Source of the DNA: Rudanella paleaurantiibacter
GTDB taxonomy: Bacteria; Bacteroidota; Bacteroidia; Cytophagales; Spirosomataceae
Direction of reading: 5' to 3'
NCBI RefSeq assembly: GCF_009184635.1
Contig: NZ_WELI01000003.1
Location: 62,001-126,000 of the forward strand
DNA: 64,000 nt
Under the pieces are notes generated by a model. It saw only the letters and a list, made by a program, of their open reading frames with translations. It had not been told where the DNA came from and did not search any database. Shown here one piece after another: positions 36,301 through 44,574 of this stretch (within the stretch, counting starts at the first letter, position 1; every line of letters begins with the position of its first letter). The position numbers and the translations under genes were made by a program.

Positions 36301-36973
36301 TGCCGGGCCGAAGCGGCAGATGTAAATCAGCCGAACGTGCCGTATCGGTGCGCCGGGGATCAACGCAAATGATTCGGACTTCCGGGTTAGCCAGTTTGTG
36401 CGCTTCGAGCCGACGCCACAAAATCGGGTGGCACCAGGCCGGGTTGGCCCCTGCGACCAGAAACAGGTCGGCCTCTTCGATGTCGTCGTAACAAACCGGC
36501 ACCGAGTCTTCGCCCAGAGACAGTTTGTAGCCCACCACGGCCGAACTCATACACAACCGCGAGTTGGTGTCGATGTTGTTTGACCCAATAAACCCCTTAA
36601 TCAGCTTATTGACCAGATAGTACTCCTCCGTCAGGCACTGCCCCGACACGTAAAAGGCAACCGAATCCGGGCCGTATTTCTGAATGAGCGTCCGAAACAC
36701 AGCCGCCGTGCGTTCGAGGGCGGCATCCCAGCTTACCCGTTGTAATGGCATCGACCGGTTGAGCCGCATCTGTGGGTACAGCAGCCGATCCGACTGATCC
36801 ATGACGGTGTAATGCAGGTTCATGCCTTTCGAGCAGAGCATCCCCCGATTGACCGGGTGCTGTTTGTCGCCAGTCACCGTCAGGCGACCGGTAGCATCCT
36901 GGTTGACGACAATGCCACAACCTACGCCACAGTAGCAGCAGGTGGTTCGGTGTTGAGAGGGCTGAGTATTCAT
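33344..36973 (-). CDS. nasA: Assimilatory nitrate reductase fused to a NirB-type FAD diaphorase
   Basis: 1209 residues. N-terminal [4Fe-4S] Cys at 12, 15, 19 and 47; molybdopterin oxidoreductase body with the Mo-ligand Cys in NTNSRLCMSSAV, GANPAWCHPI, and MopB C-terminal VLTTGRIRDQWHTMTKTGR. From about residue 725 a pyridine-nucleotide-disulfide oxidoreductase domain begins (KIVIIGAGSAGLG), and residues about 1140-1195 form a BFD-like [2Fe-2S] domain (LVCSCNTVG...GCGSC). The fusion would carry electrons from NAD(P)H via FAD and Fe-S to molybdenum in one chain. A low-complexity insert (GKKGGTQAGKNGG) sits before the MopB C-terminal part. Between narK and the rubredoxin gene. Confidence 0.92.
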   Translation of the reverse strand: MNTQPSQHRTTCCYCGVGCGIVVNQDATGRLTVTGDKQHPVNRGMLCSKGMNLHYTVMDQSDRLLYPQMRLNRSMPLQRVSWDAALERTAAVFRTLIQKYGPDSVAFYVSGQCLTEEYYLVNKLIKGFIGSNNIDTNSRLCMSSAVVGYKLSLGEDSVPVCYDDIEEADLFLVAGANPAWCHPILWRRLEAHKLANPEVRIICVDPRRTDTARSADLHLPLRPGTDIVLNHAIGRLLIESGQIAPDFIRAHTDGFEAYRALLMQRTLAESAELCGVEADDIRKAADWIGRSKGFLSLWTMGLNQSVVGVNKNLSLINLHLITGRIGKPGNGPFSLTGQPNAMGGREVGGLANLLPGHREVVNAAHRAEMEAFWNSPVRIADTPGLTATEMFDALADSDSLKAIWIINTNPLVSMPDLNRAEKALKNARFVVVQDVSDRADTVAFADVVLPAAAWLEKEGTMTNAERRISYLPRVIDAPGEALPDAEIIWRFAQKMGFGEAFAYQNAQEVYAEYAQSTARTRIDVTGVDYPLLQTYRSVQWPVAKEEGKKGGTQAGKNGGARVESLGTKRLFTDHIFYTSNGRAQIHAVPDGNNSEPTDAHFPLVLTTGRIRDQWHTMTKTGRVAKLNQHSPQPLLEIHPDDARVRGIREGQLVEVRGRRGEVRVKARLTDAVRPGLCFLPMHWGKQPGNLNHNRANNLTHALIDPRSKEPDFKFTAVEVQPYRKPSEKIVIIGAGSAGLGFINAYRALQTGPIRDEIHVFSKEIYPFYNRVLLPDYISGAQSWEQLVKLREDQFAEAGIVVHKGVGIAHIDRTAKVLTDTNGHEHSYDKLLLGTGSRAFMPRGVPRLPGIFNMRSRLDADALLPFLKPSPAGAEPHAVIVGGGLLGLELAASLRQLDVRVTVVQRGGRFMERQLDSLAGELLYLELLDRGIEVYFNEEVLTFAGIDRLEGIQLKSGVKLPCQVVVMAIGTEPNIELAREAGLHCNRGVVVNDYLQTSDPDIFAAGEVAQWNGQMWGVTLAAEQQAETAARFIAGDVSQPYRGSLSMNILKMEGLHLCSMGLAEVPVGAPTGEYEEIIFMDKARRYYKKCIVHNDKLVGAILVGDKNEFAEFRDLIANGVELSEKRLQLLRASKKVDPVQGKLVCSCNTVGQGNLEQAIRAGCTDFGQLCQQTGAGTGCGSCRPEIRSILEAAREREAVRESATRYDGVI

Positions 36974-37010
36974 GGCTCAGTTGATTTACAGGTAGCAGAA
37001 AGGCCCAGAA

Positions 37011-38336
37011 TCAGGCAACGGCAAGACCCGGCTCGGGCGCTGTTACCTCCACTTTAGCGAAACGCGTGAGGGCCACAACACCCCCAACTACAGCCACGGC
37101 AAGGCCGATATATACGAAGGCTTCTGAATAGCTGATGGCCGACGATTTGAACAGAAAACCCGCCAGTACAGCCCCTACATTGCCCCCAGCCCCGACAATT
37201 CCGCTCACCGACCCAAGCGCTTTACGGTTGATAAAAGGTACCATAGCGTAGGTAGTCCCGTTGGCCATTTTGAGAAATAAGGCAAACACAACCATCGCCA
37301 CAATGGCCCCTGTCAGGTTGCCGGTCAGGCCGAAATACACGATACCGGCCCCCTCCAGCAACAGGAGTACAGCCAGTAACAACCCCTTACCCCGCATCCC
37401 AAACTGACGGCCTACCCGGTCGGCCACAATGCCACCCAGCGCCCGGGCAAAGAGGTTCATAAACCCGAACGAACCCGCCAGCAACCCCGCCGTGGTTAAG
37501 CTGGCGCCAAACTTCTCGGCAAAAAACAAGGCAGCCACATTGTCAAACGTGACCTCAATGCCAAAGCAGGCCCCGTAGGCCAGAAACAGAATCCAGGTGC
37601 GGTAATCTTTGGCGGCATCGGCCAGGCTGCCCTCTTTGGCAACTTTCTGCCGACCGGGCAGCTCGTCGAAATTACCGGCGGGGGTATCCTTCGTATACGT
37701 CCAGTACAGCACCGCCATCAGCAACAACCCAACGCCCGGCACAATCATGGCCAGCCGCCAGGCCGACGTTGGCAGGTAGCCCAGCCCCACAAACCCGGCA
37801 AAAATCAGGGGCATTACCATATTGGTGATACCACCGCCGAGGTTTCCCCAACCGCCTGCCACCGCATTGGCCGTTCCCACAATGCGCTTGTCGAACATGA
37901 CCGAGGTGTGGTACTGCGTAATGACAAACGAAGCCCCAATGACGCCGATGGCCAGCCGAAACAGCAAAAACGATTCGTAGCTGTGCGCCAGGCCCACCGT
38001 CATGACTGGTACCGAGCAAAGCACCAGCAGTGCTGTGTAGGTTTTGCGCGGCCCCCAGGTGTCGCAGAGTTTCCCGATGATAATGCGGGCCACCACCGTT
38101 ACAGCCACCGAGGCAATAATGATGTTGCCAATTTGGCTTTTGGTCAGGCCGAGGTCATCTTTCACCACCTTCATGAGCGGGGCCAGCCCGAACCAGCCAA
38201 AAAAGCAGACAAAAAAGGATAACCACGTGATATGGAACGTGCGCATCTGAACGCCTTTGATACTAAAAATCGGTAATGATTCGAGTGGTTTATTCGAGAT
38301 CAGACTCATGGTTGTATGCGTTTTAAGCGTTGTCAA
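37011..38336 (-). CDS. narK: Nitrate/nitrite transporter, major facilitator superfamily
   Basis: 441 residues with about twelve hydrophobic helices. NarK-type features: TWLSFFVCFFGWFGLAPL in helix 1, RIIIGKLCDTWGPRKTY, and the nitrate signature GGWGNLGGGITNMVMP; a second Gly-rich signature is SGIVGAGGNVGAVLAG. Imports nitrate, or exchanges it for nitrite. First gene of the minus-strand operon, 37 bases before the nitrate reductase gene. Confidence 0.94.
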   Translation of the reverse strand: MTTLKTHTTMSLISNKPLESLPIFSIKGVQMRTFHITWLSFFVCFFGWFGLAPLMKVVKDDLGLTKSQIGNIIIASVAVTVVARIIIGKLCDTWGPRKTYTALLVLCSVPVMTVGLAHSYESFLLFRLAIGVIGASFVITQYHTSVMFDKRIVGTANAVAGGWGNLGGGITNMVMPLIFAGFVGLGYLPTSAWRLAMIVPGVGLLLMAVLYWTYTKDTPAGNFDELPGRQKVAKEGSLADAAKDYRTWILFLAYGACFGIEVTFDNVAALFFAEKFGASLTTAGLLAGSFGFMNLFARALGGIVADRVGRQFGMRGKGLLLAVLLLLEGAGIVYFGLTGNLTGAIVAMVVFALFLKMANGTTYAMVPFINRKALGSVSGIVGAGGNVGAVLAGFLFKSSAISYSEAFVYIGLAVAVVGGVVALTRFAKVEVTAPEPGLAVA

Positions 38337-38477
38337 TCCGTTTGATTTAATCAGGCAGTAAGTGAATGAACCATGTAAAATGCGTACTGAACAATTGCAT
38401 TATTGTCTGATAATCAGCCCTTTCATTACACATTCTACCTTGTTCATTATTCATTTAATTCAGTCTGACTACGTACG

Positions 38478-40001
38478 TCAGCGGGCGGCCAGAAACGTGG
38501 GCCGGATGTTGAGCATCAGGTACGCCCATGTACCCAGCTTGTCTTTCTGATTCATAGTACCCTGCTTGGTGTATTCGAGCGTGTTGGTTCCCTGCATGAG
38601 GCAGTAGCCCAGCTCGAGCGTCGTGAACTTGTTGAAGGCGTAGGTGGCTATGAGATCATACTCCACCCCCAGTTTGGCATCCAGACGGGCACCCGTGGGC
38701 GCATCGGGCATCCGATTGTAGGCAGGGGCCGCCAGCGCGAAATAGTGCAGATCGAGACCCGCCCCGAGCCGTGTGCCCGTGTATTTAAATTTCAGAAAGG
38801 CATCTTTTAAGCCAGCAGCAGGCGACCCCGTTCCGACGTAGAAATAATCCATATACCCCCAGTGCCGGTGCGGGGTGCCATACAACGGATCAAACCGGCC
38901 CGTTTCGCCCTCGCTCATTTTTGTGGCATCGTTGCCCGACAGAACCTCGTAACCCGAGCCAACGCTCAGCGGCCCTTTCTGCAGGGTGAAGTTTGCGCCG
39001 TAGTGGTAGGCCTGCCGCAGGCGCAGACCGTCGCGGTCGTGCCCGCGTTGCCCGTAAGCAAAGACCTGTCCCTGCACCGTGGCAATTCGGCCCGCCCTGT
39101 TTCCCGTGAGCATAACCCCGTAGGTGATGCGCGCACGGGTGCCTGATACGTCGTACCGTCGGCCATATACGTAACCCTGTGCCGGGGTGCCGAGTGAATC
39201 GAGCCGGTACTTCTGGAAGTCGTCTTTGAACACCAGCGCCGACAGCCGGGCCCGCCGGAACTGCCGGGCCAGATACGCCATCTGAAACGCTTTGAACTGC
39301 TGATTCTGCCCGTTGGTACTCACGGGACCAGTGGACAAAGGCGCCCCTCCCCGACCGCTTGTAGGCAGAAAACCGGCGGGTATCGGGAGGGTAACGTTTC
39401 GGGTCGACAAGGCCGACGATGGGGCATTGCCCGGTGTGTAGTACGTACCTGTCACACCGAAGGCATCGGTATTCTGGTTGAAACCCGCTCCGAGGTCGAG
39501 GGTCCAGCCCTGGTGTTGCGTTTTCAGCAGGGCAGCATCGAACCGACGGCCCTGCTGCAACCAGTCGAGGTTTCCCAGCAACCGAACGTCATCGTACACC
39601 AGTTCCTGCCGCCCTACCCTAAGCGACATATTCTCCACAGCGCGGAACCGGATGGATGAATCGGCCCGATTGGCCAGCGTCAGCTCGGCCCAGGCTTCAT
39701 GGACCATGAGCCGGTTGCCATCGGCCAGGCTGATGGTCGACGCGTCCTGCCCCCAAACGCGCACATCCTGCACGGCTGCTTGAACCGCTACCCGATCTCC
39801 TTTATAGTTGAATGTCAGGCGGGTGCGCTGCGATGTAAACAGAGCCGGTCGGCTATTCAGAGGAGCCAGATTACCCAGCCCATCGCGGTATTCGGTGCGG
39901 GTGCGTACCTGCCCCACAAGCGACAGCTGTGCCCAAAGGCCCGTTTGAGCCCCTCCAACCACCACAAGGGTCAGGGCCAGTTTATGTAATGACCAATTCA
40001 T
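38478..40001 (-). CDS. Outer-membrane porin, alginate-export family type
   Basis: 507 residues from ATG 40001; an in-frame start 132 bases upstream would add a non-signal N-terminus. Signal peptide ends near GLWAQ. The body shows alternating beta strands with RTRLTFNYKGDRVAVQAAVQDVRVWGQD, VGRQELVYDDVRLLGNLDWLQQGRRFDA and AAYF-like aromatic ends, as in the alginate_exp family. In Bacteroidota such proteins often sit beside narK/nir genes, so a role in passing nitrate through the outer membrane is plausible (inference). Confidence 0.83.
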   Translation of the reverse strand: MNWSLHKLALTLVVVGGAQTGLWAQLSLVGQVRTRTEYRDGLGNLAPLNSRPALFTSQRTRLTFNYKGDRVAVQAAVQDVRVWGQDASTISLADGNRLMVHEAWAELTLANRADSSIRFRAVENMSLRVGRQELVYDDVRLLGNLDWLQQGRRFDAALLKTQHQGWTLDLGAGFNQNTDAFGVTGTYYTPGNAPSSALSTRNVTLPIPAGFLPTSGRGGAPLSTGPVSTNGQNQQFKAFQMAYLARQFRRARLSALVFKDDFQKYRLDSLGTPAQGYVYGRRYDVSGTRARITYGVMLTGNRAGRIATVQGQVFAYGQRGHDRDGLRLRQAYHYGANFTLQKGPLSVGSGYEVLSGNDATKMSEGETGRFDPLYGTPHRHWGYMDYFYVGTGSPAAGLKDAFLKFKYTGTRLGAGLDLHYFALAAPAYNRMPDAPTGARLDAKLGVEYDLIATYAFNKFTTLELGYCLMQGTNTLEYTKQGTMNQKDKLGTWAYLMLNIRPTFLAAR

Positions 40002-40234
40002 GAATGTACAGTAAGTGTGATGGACAATGTGGGCGGAAACGCCATGCGGTAGCCGGGTGTACCCAGAGTTGGTACACAGCATCAATCGGCCAGAAGCAGA
40101 GACAAAGCACACGGGGCAGAAGAGGCCCGGCAACAGATATGCGGGCGCCCCGGTCGGGTGAGCGAACTTGCGTTACTTGTACTTTTTCATTTTCTTTGAA
40201 GCGTTTGTGTTTTTCGCATAGACAAACCCTGTTA

Positions 40235-40278
40235 AGCCGATCCACAAGGTGCCCCCACACCGGATCGGCTTTTTTTTG
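40235..40278 (+). terminator. Orphan plus-strand terminator, possible end of a small RNA
   Basis: Stem AAGCCGATCC / GGATCGGCTT with a loop around 18 bases and a run of eight T on the plus strand. The nearest plus-strand gene upstream is more than 5 kb away, so an unannotated RNA from about 40160 is possible. Confidence 0.6.
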
Positions 40279-40281
40279 CTC

Positions 40282-40446
40282 TAGAAGCTGTTTGAGTTAG
40301 CGATTTGAGACCGTAGGGAGCAGATTTTGGTTGCTGACAAGCCAATTTTTGCCGGTCGTAGCGGTTGCTACGGCCCAAAAAAGTGGCACAGACAGCGACC
40401 AAAAGATGCCCTTACGGGCCAAAGGGATTAACTCAAATAGCTTCTA
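40282..40446. mobile_element. MITE-like element of 165 bp
   Basis: Terminal inverted repeats TAGAAGCTGTTTGAGTTA (40282-40299) and TAACTCAAATAGCTTCTA (40429-40446) differ at one position. The interior also folds back (GATTTTGGTTGCTG with CAGCGACCAAAA; GTCGTAGC with GCTACGGC at the tip). No ORF. The structure suits a non-autonomous transposon derivative. No clear target-site duplication could be assigned. Confidence 0.7.
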
Positions 40447-40507
40447 AGGATGTACGGCTCCCGGCTGGTGCATGACGTACGCTCCGCTCCAACCCCTGCC
40501 TAACCCC

Positions 40508-41272
40508 CTAAACAGCAGCCCCTACCCCTCGCAGGCACTCGGCCAGATACGACGGGTGCAAGGCTACCACCTCCCCAATGACCAGCACAGCGGGTGCCCC
40601 CACACCCTGTTCTGCAACTCGTTGGGGCATATTCCAGACCTGACCAATAACCTGCTGCTCGTCGGGGCGGGTGCCGTTCTGAATTACCGCCATGGGCAAA
40701 TGCCCGCGCCCGGCCTCCACGTACAGCGCACAGATCTGGTCGATTTTTCGTAGGCCCATCAGCACCACGACCGTAGCCTTGGATTGAACCGCCAGCCGTA
40801 GATCGTCGGAGAGATCACCGGTCTGCGTGGTGCCCGTGATGACCCAGAAACTCTGACTCACCCCCCGGCTCGTAACGGGTATCCCCTGCGAGGCCGGTAC
40901 GGCAATACAACTCGATACACCCGGCACCACCTCGCAGTCGATCCCGTGCTGTAGCGCGTACTCGTACTCTTCGTAACCACGCCCAAATACGTACGGGTCA
41001 CCCCCTTTGAGCCGAACCACGTGCCCGTGTTCCTGCGCCAGCCGCACCACGAGTGTGTTGATTTCCTCCTGCCGGAACGATGGTTTGCCGGCTCGCTTGC
41101 CGACGTACAGTGTCAAAATGCCCCCCGGCGCAAAATCGAGTAAGGAAGCGTTGGCCAGATCGTCGTACAAAACAACGTCAGCCTTTCTGAGCGCTCTGAT
41201 CCCTTTTAGTGTGATCAATTCGCCGTTGCCGGGACCCGCCCCCACGAGTGTAAGCTTTGGCTGCATACGCAT
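40508..41272 (-). CDS. cobA: Uroporphyrinogen-III C-methyltransferase
   Basis: 254 residues. Signature blocks of the SUMT family: LTLVGAGPGNGELITLKGIRAL, VVLYDDLAN, RLKGGDPYVFGRGYEE, VVPGVSSCIAVPASQGIPVTSRG and VVLMGL. It methylates uroporphyrinogen III to precorrin-2, the first step toward siroheme, needed by NirB encoded divergently 273 bp away. It lacks the CysG oxidase/ferrochelatase part, which must be elsewhere. Confidence 0.95.
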   Translation of the reverse strand: MRMQPKLTLVGAGPGNGELITLKGIRALRKADVVLYDDLANASLLDFAPGGILTLYVGKRAGKPSFRQEEINTLVVRLAQEHGHVVRLKGGDPYVFGRGYEEYEYALQHGIDCEVVPGVSSCIAVPASQGIPVTSRGVSQSFWVITGTTQTGDLSDDLRLAVQSKATVVVLMGLRKIDQICALYVEAGRGHLPMAVIQNGTRPDEQQVIGQVWNMPQRVAEQGVGAPAVLVIGEVVALHPSYLAECLRGVGAAV

Positions 41273-41489
41273 ACTCCCGAAAGAGCATCTATAGTAAAAA
41301 TGTACTATTAATTAGATTTGCAAATATCTACAAAACATGGTTCAAAAGTAGATAGACAATTCGTAAAAACAAGTGTTTTTCAAAAAAATATGTTTTATAA
41401 AAAGCTCTTTACCGAATTTAAGATTAGGATTTAGCAAAAACACCTTATAAATTTGACACAGTTGAATTTGGAGAAATCCAACTGCATTC

Positions 41490-41503
41490 TTGAATTAGTT
41501 CAA
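41490..41503. promoter_or_regulatory. FNR/CRP-like palindrome upstream of nirB
   Basis: TTGAA-TTAG-TTCAA is a perfect inverted repeat with the N4 spacing of Crp/Fnr-family sites, centred 49 bases before the nirB ATG in the otherwise AT-rich cobA-nirB divergent region. Confidence 0.4.
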
Positions 41504-41545
41504 TAATTAAACAGGGTTTTTATAACAACGTAGTTACTATCAACT

Positions 41546-44089
41546 ATGAGCGTTCACACAAACACGCGCATTGTCGTTATTGGCAACGGCATGGTTGGCT
41601 ACAAATTCTGCGAAAAATTTGTGGCCAAAGAAAAAAAAGGGCAATCCTTCTCACTGACGGTTTTCGGTGAAGAAGCACGGGCGGCTTACGACCGGGTTCA
41701 TTTAAGTTCGTATCTGTCCTGCAAAACGGCTGACGATCTGACCCTTGCCCCCGCCGACTGGTACGCACAGCAGGGTATTCAGCTCTACCTCGGCGACCCG
41801 GTGGTTGAGATTGACCGCACCAGCCGAGAGGTACGGTCGCACCAGGGCCGCATAGTGGCTTATGACTATCTGGTTCTGGCTACCGGGTCGGGCGCATTTG
41901 TCCCACCCGTAGCGGGTGTGGAGAAAGATGGGGTATTTGTGTACCGCACACTCGAAGACCTCGACCTGATTCAGTCGTACGCGCACACCGTACGTCAGGA
42001 GGGGTCGGGTACCTTTCGGGGAGCTGTGCTGGGAGGTGGTCTGCTGGGCCTCGAAGCGGCCAAAGCCCTCCTCGATCTGGGCGTCGACGAAGCCCACGTT
42101 GTTGAGTTTGCCCCCCGGCTGATGCCCCGGCAAATCGACGATGCCGGTTCGCAGGTGCTTCAGCGGCAACTCGAATCGCTGGGGCTCTCGGTCCATCTGA
42201 ACAAAAACACGCAGAGTATCACAGGCGACGCGGTGATTACGGGCCTTCAATTTGCGGATGGGTCCCACCTGAACGTGAATCTGCTCGTGATTTCGGCGGG
42301 TATCCGGCCCCGCGACGAACTGGCCCGTGCGGCCGGGCTCGACACCCACCCGCGCGGGGGCATCCTGGTCAATGAGCAGCTACAGACCTCCGACCCGGCC
42401 ATTTTCGCGGTTGGCGAATGTGCCGTGGTGCATCAGATGGTGTATGGGCTGGTGGCACCGGGGTACGAAATGGCCGAGGTGGTAGCTACCCAACTACTGG
42501 GCGCAACCAGCCAGTTCAAACCATTCGATATGTCGACCAAGTTAAAGCTGATTGGCACCGACGTGGGTAGCTTCGGCGACCCGTTTGCGAGCGAACCCGA
42601 ATGCCGCACCATCGTCTACGAAAACAAAGCCAAGGGTATTTACAAGCGCATCAACATTTCGGCCGATGGCAAACAGTTGCTCGGCGGGATTCTGGTCGGC
42701 GATGCGAGCCAATACAATATGCTCCTGCAAACCTGCAAGAATCAGACGGTGCTCCCCCCCGACCCCGAAGACATTATCCTGGGATCACGCGGGGGTGAAG
42801 AAACCGGACTTGGCGGGGTGCTGAGCCTTCCCGACGAGGCCCTGATCTGTTCGTGCGAAGCCATCACAAAAGGGCAGCTCTGTCACGAGATCGCCAACAA
42901 CGGCCATACGTCCGTCGACGCGCTCAAAAAAGCGACCAAAGCCTGTACGGGCTGCGGGGGCTGCACGGCCATGGTAAAAGACCTGGTTGGAGCCGTTTTG
43001 AACCAGCAGGGCGTTTACGTGCGCAACACCCTCTGCGAGCATTTCGAGTACACCCGGCAGGAGTTGCTCGATCTGGTGAAGATGAACCATCAGAAAACAT
43101 ACGCGGCTGTGCTCGATGCCTTTGGGCGGGGCGATGGCTGCGAGGTGTGTAAACCGGCCGTCGCGTCGATTTTGGCCAGCCTCTGGAACGAAAATATTCT
43201 CCGGCAAGACCGGGCCACCATTCAGGATTCCAACGATCGGTTTCTGGCCAACATTCAGCGGGGAGGCACCTACTCGGTTGTGCCGCGCATACCAGGAGGT
43301 GAAATCACGCCCGAAAAACTAATCGTGATTGGGCAGGTGGCGCAGAAATACGGCCTCTACACCAAAATTACCGGCGGGCAGCGCATCGATCTGTTTGGCG
43401 CGCACGTCGGCGACCTGCCCAGCATATGGGAGGAGTTGATCAGAGCCGGTTTTGAGAGTGGCCACGCTTACGGCAAATCGCTGCGGACGGTCAAAAGTTG
43501 CGTGGGTACTACCTGGTGCCGGTTCGGTGTGCAGGACTCTGTCTCGTTTGCCATCGAACTCGAAAACCGGTATAAAGGCATACGCGCTCCGCACAAGCTA
43601 AAATCGGCCGTGTCGGGGTGTACCCGCGAGTGCGCCGAAGCCCAGAGCAAGGACTTCGGTATTATCGCTACCGAAAAAGGTTGGAACGTGTACGTATGCG
43701 GCAACGGGGGAATTAAGCCCCAGCACGCCCAACTGCTGGCTTCCGATGTCGACAAAACGACCTGTATCCGGCTTCTCGACCGGTTTCTGATGTTCTACAT
43801 CAAAACAGCCGACCCGCTCACCCGTACCGCTACCTGGCTCAATAAACTGGAAGGCGGCCTGAATTACCTCAAAGCCGTTGTGGTCGACGACGTGCTGGGC
43901 ATAGCCAATCAGCTCGAAAACGAGATGCAGCTTCTGGTTGATACGTACGCCTGCGAATGGAAAGAGGTTGTCGAGACACCCGAGTTACGGCAACGATTTA
44001 CGCACTTCGTGAATGCACCGGCCGTGAAAGACCCTACGGTGCAGTTTGCGCCCATGCGCGATCAGATCCGGGCCCGCGAATGGGCCTAA
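41546..44089 (+). CDS. nirB: Assimilatory nitrite reductase [NAD(P)H], large subunit
   Basis: 847 residues, typical. N-terminal FAD/NAD domain (RIVVIGNGMVGYKFCEKF; GAVLGGGLLGLEAAKALLDLG), BFD-like [2Fe-2S] (ICSCEAITKGQL...CTGCGGC), a further CEVCKP, then nitrite/sulfite reductase halves with KSCVGTTWCRFG (C-x5-C) and SGCTRECAEAQ (C-x3-C) holding siroheme-[4Fe-4S]. Reduces nitrite to ammonium in the cytoplasm with six electrons. Followed by nirD. Confidence 0.97.
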   Translation: MSVHTNTRIVVIGNGMVGYKFCEKFVAKEKKGQSFSLTVFGEEARAAYDRVHLSSYLSCKTADDLTLAPADWYAQQGIQLYLGDPVVEIDRTSREVRSHQGRIVAYDYLVLATGSGAFVPPVAGVEKDGVFVYRTLEDLDLIQSYAHTVRQEGSGTFRGAVLGGGLLGLEAAKALLDLGVDEAHVVEFAPRLMPRQIDDAGSQVLQRQLESLGLSVHLNKNTQSITGDAVITGLQFADGSHLNVNLLVISAGIRPRDELARAAGLDTHPRGGILVNEQLQTSDPAIFAVGECAVVHQMVYGLVAPGYEMAEVVATQLLGATSQFKPFDMSTKLKLIGTDVGSFGDPFASEPECRTIVYENKAKGIYKRINISADGKQLLGGILVGDASQYNMLLQTCKNQTVLPPDPEDIILGSRGGEETGLGGVLSLPDEALICSCEAITKGQLCHEIANNGHTSVDALKKATKACTGCGGCTAMVKDLVGAVLNQQGVYVRNTLCEHFEYTRQELLDLVKMNHQKTYAAVLDAFGRGDGCEVCKPAVASILASLWNENILRQDRATIQDSNDRFLANIQRGGTYSVVPRIPGGEITPEKLIVIGQVAQKYGLYTKITGGQRIDLFGAHVGDLPSIWEELIRAGFESGHAYGKSLRTVKSCVGTTWCRFGVQDSVSFAIELENRYKGIRAPHKLKSAVSGCTRECAEAQSKDFGIIATEKGWNVYVCGNGGIKPQHAQLLASDVDKTTCIRLLDRFLMFYIKTADPLTRTATWLNKLEGGLNYLKAVVVDDVLGIANQLENEMQLLVDTYACEWKEVVETPELRQRFTHFVNAPAVKDPTVQFAPMRDQIRAREWA

Positions 44090-44155
44090 AGGCGTGGGAC
44101 TACCCACTCCGCGAGACCTGTGCAACCTCTGAAGATCCCTCAAAACCAACCGACT

Positions 44156-44512
44156 ATGGAATCAATTGCCATTGATAACCAACCTCTTACCTGGCACGTG
44201 GCCTGCCGGGTCGATGATATTCCCCAAAACGGCGGAGCCTGCGCCCTGATCGACGGTCGGCAGATCGCCATTTTCAACTTTACCCGCCGGGGGCAATGGT
44301 TTGCTACCGATAACGAGTGCCCCCACCGACGGCAAATGGCCCTTGGTCGTGGGATGATTGGTAGCCATGCCGAGGAGCCCAAAGTGGCCTGCCCGTTTCA
44401 TAAACGGACGTTTTCGCTCAAAACCGGCCAATGCCTTAACGATGAGGGCTGTTCGCCTATTCAAACCTACCCCGTGCGGGTCAGTGCGGGTATCGTGTAC
44501 GTAGGAGTTTAG
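44156..44512 (+). CDS. nirD: Nitrite reductase small subunit, Rieske type
   Basis: 118 residues from ATG 44156; a GTG at 44120 is an alternative. NirD-like: TWHVACRVDDIPQNGG, then the Rieske ligands C55-x-H57 and C79-x2-H82 (ECPH, CPFH). Unlike the E. coli protein, which as I recall lacks ligands, this one should bind a [2Fe-2S] cluster. Partner of NirB. Confidence 0.92.
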   Translation: MESIAIDNQPLTWHVACRVDDIPQNGGACALIDGRQIAIFNFTRRGQWFATDNECPHRRQMALGRGMIGSHAEEPKVACPFHKRTFSLKTGQCLNDEGCSPIQTYPVRVSAGIVYVGV

Positions 44513-44574
44513 CAAATAAGGTTACTTTGCATACGGTTTGGCAGGACTAAGCCACCGCCCACTGCGTTTTGCGT

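Larger units (their letters stand above)
40002..40507. other. 506-bp gene-free region with an orphan terminator and a MITE-like element
   Basis: Separates the porin gene start from the end of cobA (both minus strand). It holds a plus-strand terminator (40235-40278) with no gene feeding it and a 165-bp terminal-inverted-repeat element (40282-40446). Confidence 0.65.

Noticed and set aside
33698-36973. Separate nitrate reductase and diaphorase genes
   Set aside because: The frame is continuous across the junction near residue 725 with no stop or internal start signal, so a fusion is called.
41318-41336. ATTTGCAAAT palindrome as a regulator site
   Set aside because: Short and AT-rich in an AT-rich gap; too likely by chance compared with the TTGAA-N4-TTCAA site.
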